Assembly: GCA_964626015.1 (NCBI GenBank)
Contig: CAZVCC010000084.1
Location: 1-9,108 of the forward strand
DNA length: 9,108 nt
Source: CAIKZJ01 sp964626015
Lineage (GTDB): Bacteria; Bacteroidota; Ignavibacteria; Tepidaquicellales; Tepidaquicellaceae
Direction: 5' to 3'
The notes beneath the pieces were generated by a model. The model was not told the origin of the DNA and did no database searches. It worked only from the letters and a program-made list of their open reading frames with translations. Position 1 is the first letter of the stretch. Each line of letters starts with the position of its first letter. The position numbers were made by a program, and so were the translations under genes. Of this stretch, positions 1 through 7,395 are shown piece after piece.

Positions 1-2222
1 GCAGCACTACTGCTCCCGCAGATTGCGACGGACATGGCACGCATACAATGGGTATTATGTGCGGTCGTTCAGCAGCAGGTGATACGGTTGGTGTTGCTCC
101 AAATGCTCAATGGATAGCAGCAAGAACAATTTGTTCATCACCGCACACAAGTAATTCTATCGCAGCGTTTCAGTGGGCAATGAATCCTGACAGTAATGCA
201 AGTACAACGAGCGACATGCCTGATGCTATAGGAAATTCATGGTATGATCCTGACGTATCAAATGAATGTTCAGGAATTTATAAAACAACTCTTGATGCTC
301 TGGAAGCAGCTGGTATTGCAGTAGTATTTTCTTGCGGAAACAGCGGTTCGGGTGCATCGACTATCACTAAACCCAAAAATATTAATACTAATCTTGTAAA
401 TGCTTTTAGTGTTGGAAATATTAACGGTAATAATCCGTTCCCGTATCCTATAGCTTCATCTTCTTCAAGGGGTCCTTCGCTTTGCGGGGGTACAGGTTCT
501 TTATTAATTAAACCAGAAGTATGTGCACCGGGTACGAGCGTTCGTTCATCATACACTGGTGGCGGTTATTCACTATTATCAGGTACTTCAATGGCATGCC
601 CACATATAGTAGGTGCTGTTGCTTTATTAAAAGAAGTTGCTCCGAACTTGACCGGAAAACAGATTCTCGAAGCCCTTTATAATACGGCAGTTCAGCTTCC
701 CGTTGGCGGGGTTGAAAATAACGATTACGGTAAAGGTGTAATCGATGTTTATGCAGCATTTCAGTCTTTAGGACCAATGATAACACATACGCCTCTGCCG
801 AATACTGAAAACCTTACAGGTCCGTATTTAATAAATTCCGAAGTAACATCAGTGCTTTCAGGAGTTTCAACTGCAAAGCTTCTTTGGTCAAGAAATAATT
901 CCAATATTACCGACAGCGTTGTTATGACAAAAGGCACAGGTAATAACTGGTCTGCTTCCATCCCCGGAAACGGTACAGCTGCAGTTTACAGGTATTACAT
1001 AAAGGCAATTGACAGCACGGGTAGAGTCGGGACAAATCCTCCGGGTGCACCGGCGGCACTTAACGTATTTACAGCATCACCGGATACATCAAAACCCATA
1101 ATAACTCATACAACACTTGCTGATATACCAAAAACAACCTGGCCTGCAACTGTAACCGCAATCGTTTCGGATAATATAGGGCTCGACTCTGTGTGGGTGA
1201 GGTGGTATAAAAACAGCACAGCGACCGGAATTAAAACGTTTAAACTTCTTAATACCGGAGAGAATAATTACGCAGCACAATTTAACTCAGCCAATTCAGA
1301 CGTTAATGTTAATGACTCTATTTTCTACCGCGTATTTGCAAGAGATAATTCGCTTGCACATAATACAGACTCCACTACACTCAGGACGTTTAAAATAATT
1401 GCCCAGACGACAGCATGCATAGGAACGGGTACAGCATCGACCAGCTATCCTTTCTATACACTTTACGAAGACTCAAGGACACAAATTCTTTATAATTCAT
1501 CAGAAATAATTGCTGGAGGCGGAGCAGCGGGATTCATCAATAAGATTGGATTTACTATATTAACCGTTGGTGCTCCTTCAATGAACGGCTTCTCTGTAAA
1601 GATGCAGACTATTACTTCTTCTACAATATCTTCTTGGACCACAACCGGATGGACAGAGGTTTATACATCCTCTTCATACTTACCTGCCGGCACCGGATTA
1701 CAGTATATAAACTTAACAACACCTTATTTTTATAATGGTACCGGAAACCTTCTTGTAGAGGTCTGTTTTGATAATACATCGTGGACTTCTAATACTACAG
1801 TGGCTGGAACATCTCAGACAGGTACGGTAGTTCACAATCACGTAGACGGCGGAACAGGTTGTAACCTAACTGCCACTTCTACTGCAGCTAATCGTCCGAA
1901 TGTATGTCTTGTTATTAACACAGCTGTTGGAGTAAATCCATCAGGTGCAACTGTACCGAACGTTTACTCATTAAGCCAGAATTATCCGAATCCTTTTAAT
2001 CCTTCAACAAAGATAAACTTTGCAATTCCAAAGCAGGGTCTGGTAACATTAAGGATTTACGACGTACTTGGAAGAGAAGTAAGAACACTTGTTAATGAAG
2101 TAAAATCGGCAGGCAGCTATACTGTTGATTTTAACGCATCAGAATTTTCCAGCGGTGTCTATTTCTATCGCATTCAAGCTAATGATTTTATTGATGTAAA
2201 ACGGATGCTGTTAGTAAAATAA
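1..2222 (+). CDS. Secreted subtilisin-like (S8) serine protease with Ig/FN3-like modules and T9SS sorting domain, 5'-truncated by window edge
   Basis: The reading frame is open from base 3, so the gene starts upstream; the ATG at 48 is internal. Just before it the frame reads DCDGHGTHTMG, the S8 catalytic-His motif (His codon 33-35). Next come VGVAPNAQWIAAR, the oxyanion Asn in SCGNSG (339-341), SSRGPS, and GTSMACPH with the nucleophile Ser at 588-590. The catalytic Asp must lie upstream. The wording resembles bacillopeptidase F-like subtilases. After the protease domain come two Ig/FN3-like modules, each opening with an ITHTxL motif (about 777-1080 and 1092-1407). A jelly-roll-like module follows (about 1413-1930, with EDSRTQ, NLLVEVCFDNTS and RPNVCLVI), then a sorting domain (1965-2219). 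The product should be exported through Sec and T9SS and degrade protein outside the cell. The substrate is unknown. The catalytic assignment is firm; the accessory module names are by appearance only. Confidence 0.93.
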   Translation, partial: STTAPADCDGHGTHTMGIMCGRSAAGDTVGVAPNAQWIAARTICSSPHTSNSIAAFQWAMNPDSNASTTSDMPDAIGNSWYDPDVSNECSGIYKTTLDALEAAGIAVVFSCGNSGSGASTITKPKNINTNLVNAFSVGNINGNNPFPYPIASSSSRGPSLCGGTGSLLIKPEVCAPGTSVRSSYTGGGYSLLSGTSMACPHIVGAVALLKEVAPNLTGKQILEALYNTAVQLPVGGVENNDYGKGVIDVYAAFQSLGPMITHTPLPNTENLTGPYLINSEVTSVLSGVSTAKLLWSRNNSNITDSVVMTKGTGNNWSASIPGNGTAAVYRYYIKAIDSTGRVGTNPPGAPAALNVFTASPDTSKPIITHTTLADIPKTTWPATVTAIVSDNIGLDSVWVRWYKNSTATGIKTFKLLNTGENNYAAQFNSANSDVNVNDSIFYRVFARDNSLAHNTDSTTLRTFKIIAQTTACIGTGTASTSYPFYTLYEDSRTQILYNSSEIIAGGGAAGFINKIGFTILTVGAPSMNGFSVKMQTITSSTISSWTTTGWTEVYTSSSYLPAGTGLQYINLTTPYFYNGTGNLLVEVCFDNTSWTSNTTVAGTSQTGTVVHNHVDGGTGCNLTATSTAANRPNVCLVINTAVGVNPSGATVPNVYSLSQNYPNPFNPSTKINFAIPKQGLVTLRIYDVLGREVRTLVNEVKSAGSYTVDFNASEFSSGVYFYRIQANDFIDVKRMLLVK
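1986..2137 (+). repeat. Sorting-domain DNA block, copy A (in protease gene)
   Basis: This 152-bp stretch inside the protease's sorting domain matches 3386-3537 at a constant offset of 1400 with only four differences by my hand alignment. Similarity drops abruptly on both sides. It encodes the segment from PNPFNPSTKINF to VDFNA. Confidence 0.9.
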
Positions 2223-2244
2223 TTAAGTAATTAAAGTAATGTAC

Positions 2245-2282
2245 AAGAAAGCGGCTGATTAAAAAGCCGCTTTCTTTTTTTT
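2245..2282 (+). terminator. Rho-independent terminator after the protease gene
   Basis: A perfect 12-bp stem (AAGAAAGCGGCT at 2245-2256 pairing with AGCCGCTTTCTT at 2265-2276) encloses an 8-nt loop and runs into eight T residues (2275-2282). It starts 22 bp after the stop codon and separates the protease from the first propeller gene. Confidence 0.92.
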
Positions 2283-2352
2283 CATAGCGGAATATAAAAT
2301 CCCTAACAATAAATTTAAAAATATAATCTTATCGAATTATTATTTCTCTTTT

Positions 2353-2373
2353 AATGTTTTAATACGAAACATT
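2353..2373 (+). promoter_or_regulatory. Dyad upstream of first propeller gene (AATGTTT-N7-AAACATT)
   Basis: A perfect 7-bp inverted repeat with a 7-nt spacer ends seven bases before the ATG at 2381. The paralogous propeller gene has an equivalent dyad with the same TGTTT-N7-AAACA core (7503-7525). It could be an operator or a 5'-UTR hairpin controlling translation. A TATAAT-like -10 candidate lies at 2322-2327, but I see no convincing -35. The function is inferred from position and conservation only. Confidence 0.4.
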
Positions 2374-2380
2374 TATTAAG

Positions 2381-3643
2381 ATGAAAAATATTTTATTTCT
2401 AGTATTATTTATTGCTTTTGCAAATTCGCAATTAAACTCTCAATGGGTTAATCTAAATATGGGTAATGGTTTTAACATATTAGATTTCAGTTTCCCAAAT
2501 TCTCAAACAGGTTACATATGCGGATATGGAGGCTTGTTCAAAAAAACTACAAACGGAGGTACAAACTGGGATAACTTATCTTTCCCAACAACTCAATTTA
2601 ACTTGAATGCTGTTCACTTCTTTACGCCAAACATCGGCTTACTTGCTTCCGATAGCGACACAATTTACCGAACTGTAAATGGAGCTCAAAACTGGTCAGA
2701 TAAAATATTCATTGGGATTAGCGTTTTTGATTTTCAATTCTTAGATTCACTCAAAGGATATGCAGCGGGAAACAACAGATTTGCAAAAACTACTAATGGC
2801 GGTATGAATTGGACTGTCAGCACAATTCAAACAATCGGACAAATATTTTTCATTAACGATATGACAGGATGGACTATTGCTAATATTTCAGCGGGTTCAA
2901 ATATTCTAAAAACAACTGATTCAGGAGATAGCTGGCAGATTCAGCATTCGACAAGTGATTTCAGGATAATTTATGATATATTTTTTGTTGATGAAAATAC
3001 CGGATATACATCAGGTTACAGGCATAGTATTCTAAAGACGACTAACGGAGGAGCAAACTGGTTCAGCCAGAATGATGTACCCGGTGCAAGCGGACTTTAC
3101 TCTATATACTTCATAAATCATATCACCGGTTGGACTGTAGGAGATTTTTATTCGACGACAAACGCTAGTGCATTTTACACGACAAACGGAGGTACAACAT
3201 GGAATATCAATACAGATATCTCGGGTGCAGGCAGATTAAACCGAGTAAAAATAAATAACTCACCTGTTGGTTATGTAGCTGGTCAGTCTCAAAGAATGTA
3301 TAAGACCACTAATGCAGGAGGATTGACGGCTATTACTGGTTCGTTTAATATATCATCTTTAGAATATTCGCTATCGCAAAACTACCCGAATCCTTTTAAT
3401 CCTTCAACAAAGATAAACTTTGCAATTCCAAAGCAGGGTCTGGTAACATTAAGGATTTACGACGTTCTTGGAAGAGAAGTAAGAACACTTATTAATGAAG
3501 TAAAATCGGCAGGCAGCTATACTGACGATTTTAACGCCTCTGAATTCTCAAGCGGTGTTTACTTCTACAAACTTGAATCAAATGGTTTCAATAGTATTAA
3601 AAGAATGCTGCTTGTTAAAAAGCGGCATCTATTTAACAAGTAG
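2381..3643 (+). CDS. Secreted seven-repeat YCF48/BNR-like beta-propeller with T9SS sorting domain (copy 1)
   Basis: The 420-residue protein has a signal peptide (MKN then a hydrophobic core, probable cleavage ANS|QLNSQW near residue 16). Seven repeats of the form GY-x-G...KTTNGGxNW follow, at about residues 44-63, 86-105, 126-144, 163-185, 208-227, 250-274 and 297-314. Seven is the blade number expected of a closed YCF48/HCF136-type propeller. A sorting domain follows (residues 329-413, YSLSQNYPNPFNPST to RMLLVK). Unlike its relatives here, it does not stop after LVK but adds KRHLFNK, because about 57 bp is inserted relative to copy 2. The family is best known from photosystem II assembly, but secreted sorting-tagged members are common in Bacteroidota-like bacteria with no known role; binding or adhesion is a guess. 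The gene stands alone between terminators. Confidence 0.9.
   Translation: MKNILFLVLFIAFANSQLNSQWVNLNMGNGFNILDFSFPNSQTGYICGYGGLFKKTTNGGTNWDNLSFPTTQFNLNAVHFFTPNIGLLASDSDTIYRTVNGAQNWSDKIFIGISVFDFQFLDSLKGYAAGNNRFAKTTNGGMNWTVSTIQTIGQIFFINDMTGWTIANISAGSNILKTTDSGDSWQIQHSTSDFRIIYDIFFVDENTGYTSGYRHSILKTTNGGANWFSQNDVPGASGLYSIYFINHITGWTVGDFYSTTNASAFYTTNGGTTWNINTDISGAGRLNRVKINNSPVGYVAGQSQRMYKTTNAGGLTAITGSFNISSLEYSLSQNYPNPFNPSTKINFAIPKQGLVTLRIYDVLGREVRTLINEVKSAGSYTDDFNASEFSSGVYFYKLESNGFNSIKRMLLVKKRHLFNK
3386..3537 (+). repeat. Sorting-domain DNA block, copy B (in propeller copy 1)
   Basis: This block is nearly identical to 1986-2137 in the protease gene: four mismatches in 152 bp, two of them adjacent in the Val/Asp codon near the end. 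The equivalent segment of propeller copy 2 (from about 8537) differs at many synonymous sites. The block therefore appears transferred rather than inherited with the propeller. Confidence 0.88.
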
Positions 3644-3678
3644 TCCCTATAGCGAAGGGCATCGGGAATGTTAATATT
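3620..3678. other. Short insertion that removed the stop codon of propeller copy 1
   Basis: In copy 2 the final Lys codon is followed directly by TAA and then ATTTACATAAATTGCC. In copy 1 the same downstream sequence begins only at 3679, leaving 59 bp where copy 2 has 2. The inserted bases encode KRHLFNK and a new TAG (3641-3643). They also complete a 9-bp inverted repeat (CTTGTTAAA at 3611-3619, TTTAACAAG at 3632-3640) and contain a weak CCCT/AGGG dyad (3645-3659). I cannot tell whether this is a small repeat element or a relic of another 3' end. Confidence 0.55.
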
Positions 3679-3749
3679 ATTTACATAAATTGCCATCCCG
3701 CTTAAGCAGAAATTCTAAGGGGTGCAGGTCATACTTGCACCTCTTTTTT
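3679..3749 (+). repeat. 3' flank shared by the two propeller genes, copy 1
   Basis: This stretch resembles 8774-8844 downstream of propeller copy 2. Both contain ATTTACATAAATTGCC, TCCCGC and, after a variable stretch, a hairpin built on a CAGGT/TGCAC core followed by TCTTTT. The duplicated unit therefore included the terminator, not only the coding region. Confidence 0.65.
3717..3749 (+). terminator. Rho-independent terminator after propeller copy 1
   Basis: An 11-bp stem (3717-3727 with 3735-3745, including two G-U pairs and a GGTGCA/TGCACC core) has a 7-nt loop and runs into six T residues (3744-3749). It lies about 75 bp after the stop codon. Confidence 0.85.
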
Positions 3750-3782
3750 AAATGGCAGGATCTATGTACATACAGTAAATTC

Positions 3783-4037
3783 TGTTCCATTTTTCAGTTT
3801 ATTTTTGAATTGCAATTTTCGTCTGATATGACTAGAATATTTTAAATTAAATTTCGCGAAAAATGGATAAAGGACCATAACAAACTTACTCAGCGATTGG
3901 AATAAGAAATTCGATTTCCCCAATTTCATTCTGAACAAATCGCAATTAGCGAAGCAGCCGTAACGACTCATAAAAAACTAAGAAGCATATTCCGGAACCC
4001 GAACCACTTCCAATTAAAATCAAACAAATTGTATTAA
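3783..4037 (+). pseudogene. Possible remnant of a LuxR/GerE-like helix-turn-helix gene
   Basis: No intact gene covers this interval. One plus-strand frame is open apart from stops at 3843-3845 and 3903-3905. It reads DHNKLTQRLE, stop, EIRFPQ, then SEQIAISEAAVTTHKK. This recalls the GerE DNA-binding domain pattern (LTxRExEVL...IAxxLxISxxTVxTH), with about four residues missing between IA and IS and the preceding spacing about two residues short. I see no start codon or signal peptide. It could be a decayed regulator, or chance similarity in low-complexity AT-rich DNA. The remaining intergenic DNA up to 4055 shows no other gene. Confidence 0.25.
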
Positions 4038-4055
4038 CAGCTTATAGTATTAGAT

Positions 4056-4589
4056 ATGAAAAATATAATATTATCAATAATAATACTTTTTATTATGGTA
4101 TCGACTGCAAACTCACAAAATAATTTTGATTCTACTGATAATATCAAATCAAGATTTGGAGTTGGATACGGTATAGTTGCTGACTTTGATAATATAAAGC
4201 CGGTAAAAAAAACGCTCAATTTCCATTTGAGATTGACATTGAAGCCATTAAATAAAAATTTATTTTTAGAATTTGCAGTAACTACGTATTCCGATAGTCT
4301 GAAAAGCGAAAACACTATTAAACCTGTCACCTCAACAAATCTAACTGTAAGTCCATTATTTGGCAAAGGACTTCTAAAAAACCGTCTTTTTCTGTATATA
4401 GGTCCAACAATAGATTTTAGTTTAAGTTTGTCAAGCGGCACCAGTGGATATGGATTAAATTTTAGAAGCGACTACAGTTTTTCTAAAGTTTTTGCTATGG
4501 GATTAAATCTAAGATATACGCATTTAAGTAATTCGCAAAATAATTTAAAATACTTTTTCGGGAATATAAATATGTCTTTCACTCTGTAA
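4056..4589 (+). CDS. Small outer-membrane beta-barrel protein
   Basis: This 177-residue protein has a clear signal peptide (MKN then a run of Ile/Leu, probable cleavage ANS|QNNFDS after residue 20). About 157 mature residues alternate hydrophobic and polar positions in strand-like stretches, for example LNFHLRLTL, LFLEFAVTTY, LFLYIGPTIDFSLSL and MGLNLRYTHL, ending in INMSFTL. Size and pattern fit an eight-stranded outer-membrane barrel of the OmpA/OmpW-like or Bacteroidota porin-like kind. There is no sorting domain, as expected for a Bam-inserted protein. The last residue is Leu rather than the usual Phe/Tyr. It lies 18 bp before the hydrolase gene, with no terminator between, so the two probably share a transcript and may work together. 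A specific function cannot be assigned. Confidence 0.75.
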   Translation: MKNIILSIIILFIMVSTANSQNNFDSTDNIKSRFGVGYGIVADFDNIKPVKKTLNFHLRLTLKPLNKNLFLEFAVTTYSDSLKSENTIKPVTSTNLTVSPLFGKGLLKNRLFLYIGPTIDFSLSLSSGTSGYGLNFRSDYSFSKVFAMGLNLRYTHLSNSQNNLKYFFGNINMSFTL

Positions 4590-4607
4590 AAAATTAAATC
4601 TAAAAAT

Positions 4608-5972
4608 ATGAAAAAATTAATCATACTTTTGTTTGGAATATTTATAATCTTTATTAATTATTCTTATTCACAAGATAAATTATGGGGAAATGCCCATCAA
4701 TGGGTAACTAAAGAAGCTTGGGAATTAGTACGACTTCAATTTGGTAGCCAAATTACAGGTTCCTATATGGATAATAATTTTGGCACTTATGGGGACCCAT
4801 GTCCATCAATTAATTATCAAAGAGGAACTATAATAGCTGGTACAACAAGAGAAGACGATCAAGACATAGTTTATCATCAGACTCAATTTTGTGAGGATAT
4901 GCATTCCTGTACACATTTTTGGAATGCCGACGATGGGAATGGGGCAGAATGGGAAATATTTGGTTGTAAATTCGAGAATTCACTTCATAAATTTTATTCA
5001 TATATTAACGGTAAAACACCGGATAATGTTTATTTTTTAGATTTGGGTTTAGAACCTAATTTTACGTTATGGTACCCTAGTTATGATAATTTGTCTTCAA
5101 GAGTTTATGTAACAGTAACTTATGGTTCATTAGTAGATGTATTAAAAGATCCAAGCACTATAATTGTTAAGAAATATACATTTTTTAATGGAGGTGGTCA
5201 TGATTGCAATACTCCAATTCTAGATTTTTTCGCTCAACATATAGTTAATCCTGATGGTATTCCATATGATCCGCAATACTTACAATCATATTTTAAAAAA
5301 GTTGGATGGGAAATTTTGGGAAGAATGTGTCACCTTTTGGAGGATAATAGCGTTCCTGCCCATGCTCATAATGATGATCACAATCCAGATTGGCCAAATT
5401 ATGATCCTGATTATTACGAATATACTTATTTAGGATATAATGGAAACTATAACCTTGTTGATAGAAATACTGCATTAAATGAAGGTGGTTTAGTAGGAAC
5501 AAGAGGTTTATTTAATCCGTTAAGAACTTCTATGTATGTGCAGAACCAGATTGCAGACAGATTTCCAAGTAACGATGAAGATGGAGATTTAAATTGGTAT
5601 AGTCAAGCAGGATATGATGATTATAATTATATTAATAGCGAAATAACAACTATTTATAACTCTCTTTCTAATCCTTACGTCTCTACTGTGCATTTTGGTG
5701 ATAATCCCCCCAGTGGTTTGATGGAAAAGATCTTAAACAAAAGTTATTTATATTCAATAAGGAATGTTGCTGGTTTTTTATGGTGGTTTTATTGTTTATT
5801 AGAAGACATTCCAATTGATCCACCAATATTTTCAAATTTTAAACAAACTCCTTCTGTTATTTTTCCCGGACAAACCGGAACTGTACTTTGTAGTCTTTCC
5901 CAAGGAACACCTTATTTAGTTTACGATTGGAGTTATGAGAATAAACCATCATTTTTAAGTGTATCATTTTAA
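4608..5972 (+). CDS. Secreted zinc-dependent phospholipase C/P1-nuclease superfamily protein, N-terminal part of a frameshifted gene
   Basis: A signal peptide (MKKLIILLFG..., probable cleavage SYS|QDKLWG near residue 21) precedes a domain with the PLC/P1-nuclease zinc-ligand pattern. This comprises Trp26 and His30 in WGNAHQWV, the Asp cluster in REDDQD (82-86), His103 in THFWNADD, and His242/Asp246/His252 in HLLEDNSVPAHAH. Glu271 or nearby His254/258 may complete the third site. The family hydrolyses phosphodiester bonds in phospholipids or nucleic acids with three zinc ions; which substrate applies here cannot be told. From about residue 404 an Ig-like domain begins, with its B-strand Cys428 and C-strand Trp441, but the frame stops at residue 454 before the F-strand Cys. 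A one-base deletion in the T run at 5967-5970 explains this: adding one T joins it to the next frame as one protein of about 921 residues. The catalytic domain is complete, but the product would lack its sorting domain. Confidence 0.82.
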   Translation: MKKLIILLFGIFIIFINYSYSQDKLWGNAHQWVTKEAWELVRLQFGSQITGSYMDNNFGTYGDPCPSINYQRGTIIAGTTREDDQDIVYHQTQFCEDMHSCTHFWNADDGNGAEWEIFGCKFENSLHKFYSYINGKTPDNVYFLDLGLEPNFTLWYPSYDNLSSRVYVTVTYGSLVDVLKDPSTIIVKKYTFFNGGGHDCNTPILDFFAQHIVNPDGIPYDPQYLQSYFKKVGWEILGRMCHLLEDNSVPAHAHNDDHNPDWPNYDPDYYEYTYLGYNGNYNLVDRNTALNEGGLVGTRGLFNPLRTSMYVQNQIADRFPSNDEDGDLNWYSQAGYDDYNYINSEITTIYNSLSNPYVSTVHFGDNPPSGLMEKILNKSYLYSIRNVAGFLWWFYCLLEDIPIDPPIFSNFKQTPSVIFPGQTGTVLCSLSQGTPYLVYDWSYENKPSFLSVSF

Positions 5973-7372
5973 ATAATAAATTCTATATACAAAACAATTA
6001 TTCCGAAAGTGAAAAAAATGATATTTCAAGTCAAACTGGATATCCTTTTGTAATTAGATGTGAGATTAAAAACGTTGCAGGGTTTACAAGTAAATATAGT
6101 TTTTTGCCTATTTATTCAAAAACTCATTATTCGGGCTGCCCATGGTTAATTGTAAACCAGCAGGACACAAACTACTTTTTCGACAACAACCTACTTCACA
6201 AGTCACAGCTTCCTGAAAATCAGGGACAATTCATCACGGATAAATACATACTCAAAACCAAACCAGGGATATTCGACAATAAATTTAAACTTGATATCGT
6301 CGAAACAAGTTTAGATTCCACTGTTATCAACAGCATAAAACTCTATCAAGTTGAACATCCAGCTGGTACAATTCTGGGCATTACGCCAGATAACCAAATC
6401 GTGTATTTCGATAGTGCCTCCGTCATTCAAACAGATTATTCTTCGTTATTCGACCCGGATTATAATTACACGGATATCACATCCGATATTCAATTCCACA
6501 ATCGACCAATAGAAGGTTCAAATGTTGAAGGTGATTCATTATATCACATTTTCTCTGAATTCAAGAATTCCACTATTACTAATCCCGCAATTATAGCATA
6601 TATGAAGCGCGGCGTAACGGTTCCAATAAATCCAGGTGTTAAAGATAATTATTCAGGTAATATTAATATAAACTCTCCAAACGGTGTTACTCAATATCCG
6701 TTTATGAGACGTGAAAATCCGGATATTCTTATAATCCCACATGATGAAGGAACAAGTCAGGGCTCGGTAGATAGCATTCATATTGCCTGGGATAAATCAT
6801 TTATAATCAAATATGCCGCTGTTGCAAGTCTTGATTATAATTCTGCTGGAGGTATAACTGAATTACCTTTAGTAACCGCCTTTCATACGTCCGATGGTGA
6901 TGTTTTGTATAAATTATCATCAAATGACTCTATTTATACATACGTAAGTGCAGGTGCATATCTCAACCTTGAATTCAGTACTACACCTTTATTAAGCCCA
7001 TCTTCGATTACCGATTACGTTCTCGAAATAAACGGACAAGTTATTGCAATTGGAAGTAAGAATAAATTAACCTCCAAATTAAAAAATACTAATCCAAACA
7101 GTATTTCACTAACGTATTCATTATCTCAAAACTATCCGAATCCGTTTAATCCAACAACAAAGATAAGCTTCGCTTTGCCAAAGGCTGGATTTGTTACTTT
7201 AAAAATATACGACATTCTTGGGCGAGAAATTAAAACCCTCGTGAATGAAATTAGACAAGATGGTAACTACTCAGTCGATTTTAACGCCTCTGAATTCTCA
7301 AGCGGTGTGTACTTCTATCGCATTCAAGCCAATGACTTTACGGATGTAAAACGAATGCTGTTAGTCAAATAG
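5972..7372 (+). CDS. C-terminal part of the frameshifted PLC/P1-like gene: rest of Ig-like domain, unknown module, T9SS sorting domain
   Basis: This frame is the continuation of the hydrolase gene, not an independent gene. It has no signal peptide, no ATG near its beginning (a TTG at 6104 is the first candidate start), and coding-like sequence extends upstream of 6104 to the frameshift. That upstream part reads NNKFYIQNNYSESEKND and then VIRCEIKNVAG, which supplies the F-strand Cys (6059-6061) missing from the Ig-like domain begun in the other frame. A module of about 310 residues follows, starting CPWLIVNQQDTNYFFDNN (Cys 6137-6139), with no catalytic motif I recognise. The end is a sorting domain (7115-7369, YSLSQNYPNPFNPTTKISF to RMLLVK). 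If the frameshift is real, this part is probably untranslated; if it is an assembly error, it is the C-terminus of an exported enzyme. Confidence 0.75.
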   Translation, partial: NNKFYIQNNYSESEKNDISSQTGYPFVIRCEIKNVAGFTSKYSFLPIYSKTHYSGCPWLIVNQQDTNYFFDNNLLHKSQLPENQGQFITDKYILKTKPGIFDNKFKLDIVETSLDSTVINSIKLYQVEHPAGTILGITPDNQIVYFDSASVIQTDYSSLFDPDYNYTDITSDIQFHNRPIEGSNVEGDSLYHIFSEFKNSTITNPAIIAYMKRGVTVPINPGVKDNYSGNININSPNGVTQYPFMRRENPDILIIPHDEGTSQGSVDSIHIAWDKSFIIKYAAVASLDYNSAGGITELPLVTAFHTSDGDVLYKLSSNDSIYTYVSAGAYLNLEFSTTPLLSPSSITDYVLEINGQVIAIGSKNKLTSKLKNTNPNSISLTYSLSQNYPNPFNPTTKISFALPKAGFVTLKIYDILGREIKTLVNEIRQDGNYSVDFNASEFSSGVYFYRIQANDFTDVKRMLLVK

Positions 7373-7395
7373 ATTAATAATATAATTATAAACTT

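Noticed and set aside
278..1280. Minus-strand open frames opposite the protease gene
   Set aside because: They overlap the well-supported S8 domain and accessory modules, and their translations show no family features.
2510..3320. Periodic ACTAACGGAGG-type repeats that could suggest a CRISPR-like or tandem array
   Set aside because: The periodicity comes from the KTTNGG codons of propeller blades within an open frame; the repeats are irregular and in phase with coding.
3645..3668. CCCT/AGGG and TCCC/GGGA dyads as a terminator after propeller copy 1
   Set aside because: The stems are short and there is no T run; the hairpin at 3717-3749 is the credible terminator.
3852..3861. Ten-base palindrome TTTCGCGAAA
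   Set aside because: It is short and isolated, with no matching copy elsewhere in the window and no positional relation to a start codon.
3762..3971. Minus-strand 69-codon frame in the intergenic region
   Set aside because: It has no motif, no promoter and no neighbour relationship. The plus-strand frame shows a slightly better, though weak, domain resemblance.
4034..4441. Minus-strand open frame of 135 codons opposite the beta-barrel gene
   Set aside because: It is antisense to a convincing signal-peptide gene, has no recognisable domain and no supporting context; it is a shadow frame.
5966..5973. Programmed -1 ribosomal frameshift site at TTTTAAA
   Set aside because: The heptamer is not in the X-XXY-YYZ register relative to the upstream frame (codons read TTT TAA), and I see no obvious stable downstream hairpin. 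A simple deletion is more likely.
6104..7372. Independent gene starting at TTG 6104
   Set aside because: Coding-like sequence in the same frame continues upstream to about 5972 and completes an Ig-like domain begun in the preceding frame. There is no signal peptide although the product has an export tag.
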